NCBI RefSeq assembly: GCF_003660455.1
Contig: NZ_QZVR01000014.1
Location: forward strand, 1-64,000
Reading direction: 5' to 3'
Source of the DNA: Nocardioides ferulae
GTDB taxonomy: Bacteria > Actinomycetota > Actinomycetes > Propionibacteriales > Nocardioidaceae
DNA length: 64,000 nucleotides
Shown here one piece after another: positions 47,768-56,088 of this stretch. Made by a program: the position numbers and the translations under genes. Positions within the stretch are counted from its first letter, which is position 1, and each line of letters begins with the position of its first letter. The notes beneath the pieces are model-generated. The model saw nothing but the letters and a program-made list of their open reading frames with translations, had not been told where the DNA came from and did no database searches.

Positions 47768-48154
47768 ATGCCTACCCTGCGCCCGTCTCGGGGGCCCCGA
47801 CCGGTCGCCGGCCGTCTTCGGCCGACCCTGGTGCTTGTCCTGGCTCTGCTCGTGGCTCCGGCCATGGCCGGTTGCACGACCGAGGTCTCGGCCGGGCCCA
47901 ACCGCTTCATCAGCGAGGAGCGGCTCGAGGAGGCGCTGATTGAGCAGATCACCGCCGAGGCCGGTCAGGCCCCCGACGACATCGACTGCCCCGAGGGGCT
48001 CGAGGACGAGGTGGGTGACAAGGTGACCTGCCTGCTGACCGCCGGAGTCGACGAGCTCGACGTGTGGGTCGAGGTCACCTCGGTCGACGGCGAGATCATC
48101 AACTTCGAGTCCGAGATCGGCCAGGTCAAGGCCCCGGAGGGTGGTGCCTCGTGA
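47768..48154 (+). CDS. DUF4333 lipoprotein
   Basis: 128 residues, with GAAGGAGA before the ATG. The signal peptide ends in a lipobox (LVAPAMAGC), then a DUF4333 domain: helix ERLEEALIEQITAEAG, then DIDCPEGLEDEVGDKVTCLLTA with the conserved Cys pair, and GELDVWVEVTSV-type strands. The family is common in Actinobacteria, often beside membrane or secretion genes, function unknown. It overlaps the next gene by four bases and is convergent with the T7SS-like cassette. Confidence 0.82.
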   Translation: MPTLRPSRGPRPVAGRLRPTLVLVLALLVAPAMAGCTTEVSAGPNRFISEERLEEALIEQITAEAGQAPDDIDCPEGLEDEVGDKVTCLLTAGVDELDVWVEVTSVDGEIINFESEIGQVKAPEGGAS

Positions 48155-48684
48155 CGACGGCGCTCGCCCAGGAGTTCGCAGCGGCGGTGGCTCGGGCTGC
48201 GGAGGGCACGCCGTACGTCGTGCGGCCGGACGACGAGGGCTTCTCGGTCGCCCTGGACGTCGTGGACGCACGATGGATCGGCCTGCTGAACGCGGCGGGC
48301 CTGCAGAAGGCCTACGTCCATCATGTGCGGGTGCGCGATGACCGCAGCTACACGATCACCGACGACGCCCGCACCGTGGAGTGGGTGGCCGGCACCCCGC
48401 GGATCGCCGCGTCGGCCGAGCGCCAGGTCGGGCGGGTCATCGAGTTCGGACACCAGACGGTGTGGGCCTTCGACGAGCACGGACGCTTCGGCGTCCAGGC
48501 GGACTTCCAGTTCGACTCCGAGGAAGGTCGTGACCTCATCAACGGCGTCGCCGGCCAGCTCGGCCTCCAGCTCCGACGCGGCGGCATCGAGAAGGGTGCC
48601 ATCGCGATCGCGGCGCTGACGCTGGGCGGCCTGCTCGTGGGCGGCGTCGTGGCCGTCGTGCTCCTGCTGCTCGGCTACCGCTGA
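48151..48684 (+). CDS. Hypothetical protein with C-terminal membrane anchor
   Basis: 177 residues from a GTG overlapping the DUF4333 stop. A soluble N-terminal domain of about 140 residues (EGTPYVVRPDDEGFSVALDV, HHVRVRDDRSYTITDDARTVEW, RVIEFGHQTVWAFDEHGRFG) is followed by a single C-terminal membrane segment (IAIAALTLGGLLVGGVVAVVLLLL). A tail-anchored layout. No family recognised; translation coupled to the lipoprotein upstream suggests they work together. Its 3' end overlaps the last gene of the convergent cassette by 10 bases. Confidence 0.7.
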   Translation: MTTALAQEFAAAVARAAEGTPYVVRPDDEGFSVALDVVDARWIGLLNAAGLQKAYVHHVRVRDDRSYTITDDARTVEWVAGTPRIAASAERQVGRVIEFGHQTVWAFDEHGRFGVQADFQFDSEEGRDLINGVAGQLGLQLRRGGIEKGAIAIAALTLGGLLVGGVVAVVLLLLGYR

Positions 48685-49217
48685 TCGCCTGACCCGGCGT
48701 CGTCCCAGGTGACGTCGTCGTCGGGAACCACTCGGATGCTGGCGACGAATCGCTGGAACTCGGGCCCCATCGCCGGCAGCTGCTGGTAGGTGCAGCTGAG
48801 CGTGTAGATGACCACGACCCGCTTCGTCGGGTCGTCGACGTCGATCAGGCCGGCGACCACCTGCGCCTGCCGGACGTCGAAGCGTCGGCCGTCGACCACG
48901 ACCGTGGCGCCGATCGACTGCGCGACGCTGGGGGTGTGCTCGCCGCCGGTCACCCGTCGCTTGATCAGCTCCACGTCGGTGGCCCCCTCGGCGCGGAGCT
49001 TGGCGAGAGACTCGTCGGCGATCGCCTCGATCGGTGTGCCGTCGTTGCGCCAGTCGCCCGAGACGGCGATGGTCGGCACGTAGTCGCCGTCCAGGCCCCC
49101 GCGGACGGCGAGCAGTGCGGCGTTGCTGACGCCCCAGGCGGCCGGGTCGACCGCTCGCCACTCGGGGCCCGGGAGCTGGAGCCGCAGCGGGACGGGCAGT
49201 GCGGCGTCGGTCGTCAT
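48675..49217 (-). CDS. DcrB/LpqN-like hypothetical protein, third gene of T7SS-like cassette
   Basis: 180 residues, soluble, no signal peptide. The pattern PVPLRLQLPGPEWRAVDPAAWGVSNAALLAVRG, PTIAVSGDWRNDGTPIEAIADESLAKL and YTLSCTYQQLPAMGPEFQRFVASIRV resembles DUF1795/LpqN-type folds. Its ATG overlaps the stop of the large T7SS-like protein gene by four bases, so the two are made together. A chaperone or immunity role toward the large protein is an inference from gene order alone. Confidence 0.6.
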   Translation of the reverse strand: MTTDAALPVPLRLQLPGPEWRAVDPAAWGVSNAALLAVRGGLDGDYVPTIAVSGDWRNDGTPIEAIADESLAKLRAEGATDVELIKRRVTGGEHTPSVAQSIGATVVVDGRRFDVRQAQVVAGLIDVDDPTKRVVVIYTLSCTYQQLPAMGPEFQRFVASIRVVPDDDVTWDDAGSGDQR

Positions 49218-50554
49218 CCGAGGACTCCTCCGATTGCGTCGATCAGGTCTCCGCCGGTCTCCCAGATCTCGGGGAAGTCGAGGGTGATGCTGCCCTCGAT
49301 CTTGCCGCCCAGGCCCAAGGCGACACCGCCGGAGCCGCCCAGAGTGAGCTTGCCGTCGTCGAACCCGACGTCGGCGTGGCCGCTGACCCCCACGCCGTAC
49401 CACCCCTCCGCCTCCACCTCGCTGCCGACCCCGGCCACCTCCGCGGCGAGTCCCCCCTCGATCTTGCCGCCGGCGAAGGCCTCACCGCCCGTATGCACCC
49501 CGGTCGAGTCGATGGTGGCGTGTCCGCCGGCGGTCGCCTCGACGGACGCCGCGCCGGACAGCGTCACCTCGCCGGGCCCGTACTCGCCCTTGACCTCTCC
49601 CTCGGCGCCGACCAGGGTCGCGGTGCCGTCGAGGTTGAGGAAGAGGCCCTCGCTGTTGATGGTCGCCTCCGCCGAGCCGTCCGCACCGAGGACGGTGACC
49701 GTGCCTTCGCCGGTGACGTGCACGTCGCCGTAGTAGTCCTCGAACTCTCCCTCCGCCTGGTAGACCCAGGCCTCACCCTCGAGCGAGCCGAGGCTGAGCT
49801 CGAACGGGCTCTCGTGCGGGTCGTCGTACTTGCCGTCCTCGCCCTTGCGGGGGTCCTTGCCGAAGGTGTCCTCCCACCAGGGCCAGTTGAAGCTGGGGCC
49901 CTCCGCCGAGCCGTCGGCGCCGAGCAGGTCGTCGGAGCCCTCGGTGCGCCCGCCCTCCAGGATGCCGAGCTCCTTGAGGGCGGCGGCGCCCGCCTCGTCG
50001 AGCGCCGTGCGGGCGTCGTCGAGGATCTGCTGTGCCTCCTCGCGCAGCGCCTCACCCGGGTCGACGAAGGTGCCGGGGTGAGCGGGGCCGATCGTGGGCA
50101 CGACGGTGGTGCCGCCGCCGATGCTGGGCACCGTGAGCGGGGGCCGGCACTGGCTCGCGTTGTAGGCCTCGACGGCGGCGTTGTAGGCCGCGACCGCGTC
50201 GGCGGTGGCCTGCTCGCCCTCCTCCCACTTGGCGATGGCGTCGGCGGCCCGGGCCTGCGCCGTGGTCAGTGCCCCGGCATAGGTCGAGATGGAGGTGCCG
50301 GCGGCCTCGAGGAGCTCGACGTAGGCACGCCACTTGGCCTGCTCGTCGGCGAACGACGCGGCGTACGCCGGCTGGCCGAGGCCGCCCTCCCAGCCCGGCG
50401 TCGTGATCGCGTCGACGTCGTCGGCGAGGCCCGACACCCGTCGTGCCTCGTCGGACAGGAGGGTGGCTGCCGCCTCGACCTTGGTGGGCTCTCCGACGAT
50501 GAGCTTCTTCGGGTCGGTGGTGGAGCCGAGCGCGGCCCCGGCGGGGAGGCTCAT
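49214..50554 (-). CDS. Large T7SS-type secreted protein with WXG N-terminus and Gly-rich C-terminal domain
   Basis: 446 residues. Residues 1-130 are helical and match the putative T7SS secretion signal type: DPKKLIVGEPTKVEAAATLL, a WEG at 55-57 (WXG), a long second helix (WRAYVELLEAAGTSISTYAG through AYNAAVEAYNASQ). A Pro-rich linker and an Ala/Glu helix follow (about 150-200), then from about residue 225 an acidic, Gly-rich beta domain of repeated strands (for example ATIDSTGVHTGGEAFAGGKI and HADVGFDDGKLTLGGSGGV). No nuclease, protease or ADP-ribosylation motif is visible. Probably an exported effector or surface protein; the activity of the Gly-rich part is unknown. Confidence 0.7.
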   Translation of the reverse strand: MSLPAGAALGSTTDPKKLIVGEPTKVEAAATLLSDEARRVSGLADDVDAITTPGWEGGLGQPAYAASFADEQAKWRAYVELLEAAGTSISTYAGALTTAQARAADAIAKWEEGEQATADAVAAYNAAVEAYNASQCRPPLTVPSIGGGTTVVPTIGPAHPGTFVDPGEALREEAQQILDDARTALDEAGAAALKELGILEGGRTEGSDDLLGADGSAEGPSFNWPWWEDTFGKDPRKGEDGKYDDPHESPFELSLGSLEGEAWVYQAEGEFEDYYGDVHVTGEGTVTVLGADGSAEATINSEGLFLNLDGTATLVGAEGEVKGEYGPGEVTLSGAASVEATAGGHATIDSTGVHTGGEAFAGGKIEGGLAAEVAGVGSEVEAEGWYGVGVSGHADVGFDDGKLTLGGSGGVALGLGGKIEGSITLDFPEIWETGGDLIDAIGGVLG

Positions 50555-50904
50555 CTCTCGGCTCCCGGCGTGGGCGACCCGGACGAGTTCCCCATGCTGG
50601 GGAACAGGGGCTCACCGGTGAACGGGCTGAGGAAGTCCAGGCCGACCGCCTCGTCGGTGGACTCGTAGTCCGCGGCGGCGGTCTCCAGGCCGTCCGCCAG
50701 CGAGGTCTGCCCGTCGGTGAGCGCCTGGTGCGCCTTCTCGCACTGGTCGGCGACGGCCGTGAGCCAGGCGGCCAGCTCGACGTGGCCGAGGACGGTGGGG
50801 TCGTTGCCCGACAGGTCGACGGCCTGTGACCCCAGGCCGTCGATGACCCCCTGGTGAAGCGCAGCCGCTGCGCGCAGCTCGCCGACGAGAACGTCATAGC
50901 TCAT
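50551..50904 (-). CDS. WXG100/EspC-like small protein, first gene of T7SS-like cassette
   Basis: 117 residues. Two helices of the type II ESX fold size (SYDVLVGELRAAAALHQGVI and LAAWLTAVADQCEKAHQALT) with a candidate Y-x3-D signal in DYESTDEAVG, then a short Pro/Ser-rich tail. The classical WXG between the helices is not conserved, as in the EspC (DUF2580) group. It overlaps the large downstream gene by four bases. Likely a secreted partner that forms a heterodimer with the N-terminus of the large protein; this is inference. No secretion machinery genes (EccB/C/D) are in the window. Confidence 0.65.
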   Translation of the reverse strand: MSYDVLVGELRAAAALHQGVIDGLGSQAVDLSGNDPTVLGHVELAAWLTAVADQCEKAHQALTDGQTSLADGLETAAADYESTDEAVGLDFLSPFTGEPLFPSMGNSSGSPTPGAER

Positions 50905-51004
50905 GTGCGGCCCCCCTGGTCCCGAGTGTGGTCGCGGGTGTCCTTCCCCACATCGCCGAGGACCAAACGCCCCTGGAGCGACGTCCGGAGGGGGTGCCGC
51001 CCAG

Positions 51005-51010
51005 TAGTCT
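51005..51010 (+). promoter_or_regulatory. -10-like hexamer for dgt
   Basis: TAGTCT nine bases before the ATG at 51020, with no ribosome binding site between; leaderless-type spacing. Confidence 0.45.
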
Positions 51011-51019
51011 CGCGCCGAG

Positions 51020-52318
51020 ATGGAGTCACTGGAGCTGTACGACGAGGCCGCCCGCGAGCGACTGGTGCCCGAGCCGCCCAAGCGCGTGGCTGCTCCCGAG
51101 CGCACGCCCTTCGAGCGTGACCGGGCCCGCGTCGTCCACGCCGCGGCCTCGCGGCGTTTGGCTGCCAAGACCCAGGTCGTCGGCCCCCAGACCGACGACT
51201 TCGTGCGCAACCGGCTCACCCACAGCCTCGAGGTGGCCCAGGTGGCCCGCGATCTCTCCCGGGCGTTGGGCAGCCAGCCCGACATCGCCGAGACCGCGGC
51301 GCTCGCCCACGACCTCGGCCACCCGCCGTTCGGCCACAACGGCGAGCGGGTGCTGGCCCAGTTAAGTGAGCCCTGCGGCGGCTTCGAGGGCAACGCGCAG
51401 ACCCTGCGGCTGTTGACCAGGCTGGAGGCGAAGACGTTCGACGCCGACGGTGTCTCGGTGGGCCTGAACCTCACACGCGCCACTCTCGACGCCTGCACGA
51501 AGTACCCCTGGCCGCGGTCGGCCGCCGAGACCCCCCGTGGCGTGCACGCCGACGGGTCGCCGCGCACCGTGCTCAAGTTCGGCGTCTACGACGACGACCG
51601 TCCCGTCTTCGACTGGCTGCGCGCCCCCGCCCCCGCCGACGGGTCGGGCAGCCGTCGCTGCCTCGAGGCGCAGGTGATGGACCTCGCCGACGACGTCGCC
51701 TACTCCGTGCACGACGTCGAGGACGGCATCGTCGCCGGCCGCGTCGACCTGACCACCGTCGACTGGCCGGCGGTCTGGGAGACCGTCCGTGCGTGGTACG
51801 TCCCCGGAGCCGACGACGCACTCCTCGACACGGTCCTCGCCGGCCTGCAGCAGCAGGACAGCTGGCCGCGCTCGGCGTACGACGGCAGCCGACGCAGCCT
51901 GGCGGCCCTGAAGAACCTCACCAGCGACCTGATCGGCCGCTTCTGCGGCGACGTGCAGCACGCCACCTTCGCGGCCGCCGAGGGCCCGTTCGTGCGCTAC
52001 CGGGCCGACCTGGTCGTTCCCGAGGCCACCCGGCTGGAGATCGCCGTGCTCAAGGGGGTGGCGGCCCGCTACGTCATGCAGGCCGAGGACAGAGTCGCGC
52101 TCATGGGGCGCCAGCGTGAGCTGCTCGCCGAGCTGGTGACCGAACTGGCACGCCGCGCTCCCGACGGGCTCCAGCGTCCGTTCGCCGACGACTGGCGCGA
52201 GGCCGCCGACGACGCCGGCCGGCTCCGGGTGGTCGTCGACCAGGTCGCCTCGCTCACCGACGCGAGTGCGGTCGCCTGGCATCGGCGGCTCTGCGGCTCA
52301 CTAGGGTCGGTGCCATGA
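51020..52318 (+). CDS. dgt: dGTPase (deoxyguanosinetriphosphate triphosphohydrolase-like)
   Basis: 432 residues. HD-domain metal ligands are in NRLTHSLEVAQVARDL (His), AALAHDLGHPPFGHNGE (His-Asp and further His) and QVMDLADDVAYSVHDVEDG (Asp). Length and motifs match dGTPase-type dNTP triphosphohydrolases, which cleave dNTPs to nucleosides and triphosphate. It sits before dnaG as in mycobacteria (Rv2344c-Rv2343c), here with a dehydrogenase gene inserted between. Confidence 0.93.
   Translation: MESLELYDEAARERLVPEPPKRVAAPERTPFERDRARVVHAAASRRLAAKTQVVGPQTDDFVRNRLTHSLEVAQVARDLSRALGSQPDIAETAALAHDLGHPPFGHNGERVLAQLSEPCGGFEGNAQTLRLLTRLEAKTFDADGVSVGLNLTRATLDACTKYPWPRSAAETPRGVHADGSPRTVLKFGVYDDDRPVFDWLRAPAPADGSGSRRCLEAQVMDLADDVAYSVHDVEDGIVAGRVDLTTVDWPAVWETVRAWYVPGADDALLDTVLAGLQQQDSWPRSAYDGSRRSLAALKNLTSDLIGRFCGDVQHATFAAAEGPFVRYRADLVVPEATRLEIAVLKGVAARYVMQAEDRVALMGRQRELLAELVTELARRAPDGLQRPFADDWREAADDAGRLRVVVDQVASLTDASAVAWHRRLCGSLGSVP
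52302..52307 (+). promoter_or_regulatory. -10-like hexamer for the 2-hydroxyacid dehydrogenase gene
   Basis: TAGGGT seven bases before the ATG at 52315, within the end of dgt. Confidence 0.35.
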
Positions 52319-53229
52319 GCGCCCCACTGGTCTGGTTGCCGTTCGAGCCTGCCGAGCTCGGTGATCCGCCCACCGGCTTGCGCTACGAGGTGGTCGACCC
52401 CGCCCGCGCGGTGCCGGCGAGCGTCGGGGAGGTGGCGTTCTACGTCACCCCCTACCGGATGAGCCCCGACGTGGGCGAGGTGCTGCCGCGGATGACCGGG
52501 CTGCAGGTGGTGCAGACGCTCTCCGCCGGGGTCGACAACGTGCGGGCGATGGTGCCGGAGGAGGTCAGCCTCTGCAACGGTCGCGGCATCCACGACACCT
52601 CGACCGCCGAGCTGACCCTGACGCTGGTGCTGGCCGCCCTCCGTGGCATCCCCGAGTTCGTGCGCGGCCAGGACCGGCGCGAGTGGTCGCCCCAGTGGCG
52701 CCCGGCGCTGGCCGACCGCCGGGTGCTGCTGGTCGGCCATGGAGCGATCGGCGCCGCGATCGAGGCTCGGCTGCTGCCCTTCGAGGTCGAGGTGGTGCGG
52801 GTGGCCCGGAGCGCCCGCGAGGGGGTGCACGCCTGGTCGGAGCTGCCGGACCTGCTGCCACTGGCCGACGTGGTGATCCTCATCGTGCCGCTCACCGACG
52901 AGACGCGGGGCCTGGTCGACGCGGCGTTCCTGGCCCGGATGAAGGACGACGCCCTGCTGGTCAACGTGGCCCGCGGCGCCGTCGTCGACACCGCCGCCCT
53001 GGTGGCCACGTTGCGGTCCGGCCGGCTGCGTGCCGCGATCGACGTGGCCGACACCGAGCCGCTGCCGGCGGAGAGCCCGCTGTGGTCGGCGCCGAACCTG
53101 TTGATCTCGCCGCACGTGGGTGGTGCGAGCAGCGCGATGTGGCCGCGGGCCTACCGGCTCGTGCGCGACCAGCTGCACCGCTTCGCGGCGGGGGAGCCGC
53201 TCGCGAACGTGATGCGCGGGGCCTACTGA
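52315..53229 (+). CDS. D-isomer-specific 2-hydroxyacid dehydrogenase
   Basis: 304 residues, ATG overlapping the dgt stop (ATGA). The NAD site is LLVGHGAIGAAIEARL; the catalytic Arg is in LLVNVARGAVVDTAAL, the Glu/His pair in DVADTEPLPAESPLW and LISPHVGGASS. Enzymes of this family reduce 2-keto acids with NAD(P)H; glyoxylate/hydroxypyruvate and phosphoglycerate types cannot be separated by sight, though the lack of a regulatory domain argues against SerA. Inserted between the usually adjacent dgt and dnaG. Confidence 0.88.
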   Translation: MSAPLVWLPFEPAELGDPPTGLRYEVVDPARAVPASVGEVAFYVTPYRMSPDVGEVLPRMTGLQVVQTLSAGVDNVRAMVPEEVSLCNGRGIHDTSTAELTLTLVLAALRGIPEFVRGQDRREWSPQWRPALADRRVLLVGHGAIGAAIEARLLPFEVEVVRVARSAREGVHAWSELPDLLPLADVVILIVPLTDETRGLVDAAFLARMKDDALLVNVARGAVVDTAALVATLRSGRLRAAIDVADTEPLPAESPLWSAPNLLISPHVGGASSAMWPRAYRLVRDQLHRFAAGEPLANVMRGAY

Positions 53230-53254
53230 CCGACCCGGTGGGAGCGGCGGACCG

Positions 53255-53260
53255 TAGGAT
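53255..53260 (+). promoter_or_regulatory. -10-like hexamer for dnaG
   Basis: TAGGAT seven bases before the GTG at 53268; leaderless-type spacing. Confidence 0.45.
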
Positions 53261-53267
53261 CGCCACC

Positions 53268-55205
53268 GTGGCCGGCCGGATCCGTGAGGAGAGCATCACC
53301 GAGGTGCGCGAGAAGGCGCGCATCGACGACGTCGTCTCCTCCTACGTGACGCTGCGCAACGCCGGCGGCGGCTCGCAGAAGGGCCTGTGCCCCTTCCACG
53401 ACGAGAAGTCCCCGTCCTTCCACGTCACGCCCAGCCGCGGCTTCTACCACTGCTTCGGCTGTGGCGAGGGCGGCGACGTGATCAGCTTCGTGATGAAGAT
53501 CGACGGGCTCACGTTCGGCGAGGCCGTCGAGCGGCTGGCCGACAAGTACGGCGTGCAGCTGCGCCGCGAGGAGGGTCTGCCCGGCCAGGGGCGGGAGGAG
53601 CGCCCGAAGGGACCGCCGCGGACCCGGCTGATCGAGGCGCACCGGGTGGCGCAGGAGTTCTACGCCGACCAGCTCACCTCGCCCGACGCGATGGTCGCCC
53701 GCCAGTTCCTGCACGAGCGCGGCTTCGACCAGGACGCCGCCGCCACGTTCGGCATCGGCTTCGCTCCCCGCGACGGCGAGGCGCTGCTGGGCCACCTGCG
53801 GCAGAAGGGCTTCACCCAGGAGGAGATGGTCGTCGGGGGACTCGTGGCGCTCGGCCGCTCGCCCTACGACCGGTTCCGGGGGCGGCTGCTGTGGCCGATC
53901 CGCGATGCGAGCGGCGACACGATCGGTTTCGGCGCGCGGCGCATCTTCGACGACGACCGGATCGACGCGAAGTACCTCAACACCGCCGAGACGCCGATCT
54001 ACAAGAAGAGCCAGGTGCTCTACGGCCTCGACCTGGCGCGGCGCGACATCGCCCGCAGCTCGCAGGCGGTGGTGGTCGAGGGCTACACCGACGTGATGGC
54101 CTGCCACCTGGCGGGCGTGCCCACCGCGGTGGCCACCTGTGGCACCGCCTTCGGCGACGACCACGCCCGGGTGCTGCGCCGTTTCCTCAACGACCACGAG
54201 GAGTTCCGCGGCGAGGTCATCTTCACCTTCGACGGCGACGCCGCCGGGCAGAAGGCGGCGTTGCGTGCCTTCGACGGCGACCAGAACTTCGTCTCCCAGA
54301 CCTACGTTGCCGTCGAGCCCGACGGCCTCGACCCGTGCGACCTGCGGCTGAAGAAGGGCGACGGCGCGGTCCGGGAGCTGGTCGCCCGCCGGGTGCCGCT
54401 CTACCGGTTCGTGCTCTCGAACGTCGTCAAGAAGTACGATCTCGACCGCGCTGATGGGCGGGTCGATGCTGTGCGTGAAGGGGCTCGTCTCGTCGCTTCG
54501 ATTCGAGACACGTCCAAGGTCAACAACTTCGCCCGCGAGCTCGCCGGAATGGTCGGGTACGACAACGACGAGGCTTCAGTTCTCGCTGAGGTACGCCGGG
54601 CCGCCGCGCGGGGTGGCCGCGACGCGCGGGGCCCCGAACGCCACGCACGGCCGGGGCAGCAGGCTGCCGGACGGGACGCGGCGCCCGTGCCGGCGGCCCC
54701 GGAGGCGCCGCGTCGGCCGCTGCCCGACCTGCGGGACCCCCGGTTCAAGATCGAGCGCGAGACGCTGAAGCTGGTGCTGCAGCACCCGATGGCGATCGGC
54801 CGCACCACCGCCGAGGTCGGCTCCGACGACTTCACCCACCCCACCTACCGCGCGGTCTGGGAGCTGGTCGCCGCGGCCGGCGGGCCCAGCGTGGGCTCCG
54901 GCGACGCCGGCTGGGCGCCGCGCATCCGCGACGCCGCGGGCGACCCGCGGCTGGCCTCGCTGGTGACCGAGCTCGCCGTCGAGCCGCTGCCGACCGCCAA
55001 GGAGCCCGACGCGGCGTACGTCGCCGTGCACGTCTTCCGGCTGCTCGAGCTCACCGCCCTGCGCCGGATCGCCGAGGTGAAGTCGCGCCTGCAGCGCACC
55101 AACCCCGTCGACGACGCCGCCGACTACAACCGGATGTTCGGCGAGCTCGCCGCCCTGGAGCAGCACCGGCGGATGCTGCGCGAGCGCACCGTGGGAGACC
55201 AGTGA
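53268..55205 (+). CDS. dnaG: DNA primase DnaG
   Basis: 645 residues from GTG. The zinc-binding domain has CPFHDEKSPSFHVTPSRGF and YHCFGCGEGGD (C-x2-H ... C-x2-C). The TOPRIM core carries VVVEGYTDVMA and a metal-binding FTFDGDAAGQKAA. The C-terminal third is the DnaB-binding domain (LVLQHPMAIGRTT and on). It synthesises RNA primers at the replication fork. Residues around codons 390-440 (54438-54593) use about 18 A/T-ending codons in 52, unlike the rest of the gene; the protein there (DLDRADGRVDAVREGARLVA) looks normal for DnaG. Confidence 0.96.
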   Translation: MAGRIREESITEVREKARIDDVVSSYVTLRNAGGGSQKGLCPFHDEKSPSFHVTPSRGFYHCFGCGEGGDVISFVMKIDGLTFGEAVERLADKYGVQLRREEGLPGQGREERPKGPPRTRLIEAHRVAQEFYADQLTSPDAMVARQFLHERGFDQDAAATFGIGFAPRDGEALLGHLRQKGFTQEEMVVGGLVALGRSPYDRFRGRLLWPIRDASGDTIGFGARRIFDDDRIDAKYLNTAETPIYKKSQVLYGLDLARRDIARSSQAVVVEGYTDVMACHLAGVPTAVATCGTAFGDDHARVLRRFLNDHEEFRGEVIFTFDGDAAGQKAALRAFDGDQNFVSQTYVAVEPDGLDPCDLRLKKGDGAVRELVARRVPLYRFVLSNVVKKYDLDRADGRVDAVREGARLVASIRDTSKVNNFARELAGMVGYDNDEASVLAEVRRAAARGGRDARGPERHARPGQQAAGRDAAPVPAAPEAPRRPLPDLRDPRFKIERETLKLVLQHPMAIGRTTAEVGSDDFTHPTYRAVWELVAAAGGPSVGSGDAGWAPRIRDAAGDPRLASLVTELAVEPLPTAKEPDAAYVAVHVFRLLELTALRRIAEVKSRLQRTNPVDDAADYNRMFGELAALEQHRRMLRERTVGDQ

Positions 55206-55245
55206 GCGCACGGTCCGGCGACAGGACGCGAGGAGGAGGAGCGGG

Positions 55246-55749
55246 ATGAGGGTGCTGCCGAAGCGAGAGCGACCGCCCATCGAGGTGCGGCGTGGGGAGC
55301 GGGTGCTCGCGTGGGCCCGGGCCACCGACGGCGCGGTGGCCGGCACCCGCGAGGCGCTCTACCTGGCCAGCGACGGCGGCGACGCCGACCGGATCCCCTG
55401 GGAGCAGGTGCAGGCCGCCGACTGGGACCGTGACTCGGCCGAGCTGAGGGTCAGCGAGGTCGGCACCTGGGGCGCTCCCCGGCCCGAGCACCTGCTGAGC
55501 ATCGAGGAGCCGGGCCGGCTCCTGGAGCTGTTGCGCGAGCGGGTCACCACCACCGTGCTGCTGCAGCGGCACGTGCCGATCCACGGTCGCCGGGGCGTGC
55601 GGGTGGTCGCGCGCCGCGCGCCGACCGGGGCGCGCGAGGTGACCTGGGTCTACGAGTTCGACGAGGGCGTCGACCCCGACGACCCCGAGGTGCGGGACGC
55701 CGCCGAGGCGGCGCTGGCCCAGGCCGTGCGCGACGTGGGCATCGACTGA
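55246..55749 (+). CDS. Conserved actinobacterial hypothetical protein downstream of dnaG
   Basis: 167 residues, with GAGGAGGAG before the ATG. Beta-rich N-terminal half (GERVLAWARATDGAVAGTREALYL, RIPWEQVQAADWDRDS, a PH-like pattern) and a C-terminal helix (VRDAAEAALAQAVRDVGID). Soluble, no signal peptide or cysteine. A gene of this position between dnaG and tRNA-Asn is conserved in several Actinobacteria, but function is unknown. The dnaG stop lies 40 bases upstream, so co-transcription is likely. Confidence 0.7.
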   Translation: MRVLPKRERPPIEVRRGERVLAWARATDGAVAGTREALYLASDGGDADRIPWEQVQAADWDRDSAELRVSEVGTWGAPRPEHLLSIEEPGRLLELLRERVTTTVLLQRHVPIHGRRGVRVVARRAPTGAREVTWVYEFDEGVDPDDPEVRDAAEAALAQAVRDVGID

Positions 55750-55827
55750 CCCCGGTCTCCCGGGTCGAGCCGTCCCCGATTTTTCTCGGCCTCGCCGCCT
55801 TGCTAACCTGTGCGCGCTGCACCGCGA

Positions 55828-55903
55828 TCCCCTGTAGCTCAACTGGCAGAGCATTCGGCTGTTAACCGGAGGGTTGTTGGTTCGAGTCCAACCGGGGGAG
55901 CCA
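55828..55903 (+). tRNA. tRNA-Asn (anticodon GTT)
   Basis: A complete cloverleaf: 7-base acceptor stem TCCCCTG/CGGGGGA, D arm GCTC-AACTGGCA-GAGC, anticodon stem TTCGG/CCGGA with loop CTGTTAA (anticodon GTT), T arm GTTGG-TTCGAGT-CCAAC, discriminator G and encoded CCA at 55901-55903. This is the site usually targeted by integrative elements, and a tyrosine integrase gene follows just downstream. A GC/T-rich region with TAACCT about 20 bases upstream may be its promoter. Confidence 0.96.
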
Positions 55904-55905
55904 GA

Positions 55906-55948
55906 AGAGGGCCTCTGACCTGGATAAACGTCCAGGCAGGGGCCCTCT
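55906..55948 (+). terminator. Hairpin immediately after tRNA-Asn
   Basis: Two nested stems: outer AGAGGGCC (55906-55913) with GGCCCTCT (55941-55948), inner CCTGGA (55919-55924) with TCCAGG (55931-55936), six-base loop. There is no clear U tract. It may terminate the tRNA transcript, or form part of the element's attachment end. Confidence 0.5.
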
Positions 55949-56088
55949 GAGATTTGAATCTGATGACGAAACTGTCCAGAAACAGGCCAGTAACGCTCGC
56001 GGCCAAGACCTCGAGAACGCTCTGCGCGGGGCAGAGTGCACGCCGGGTATCGAGCGCTCCCGTGCGGGGGGACTTCGTGGGGCGACGG

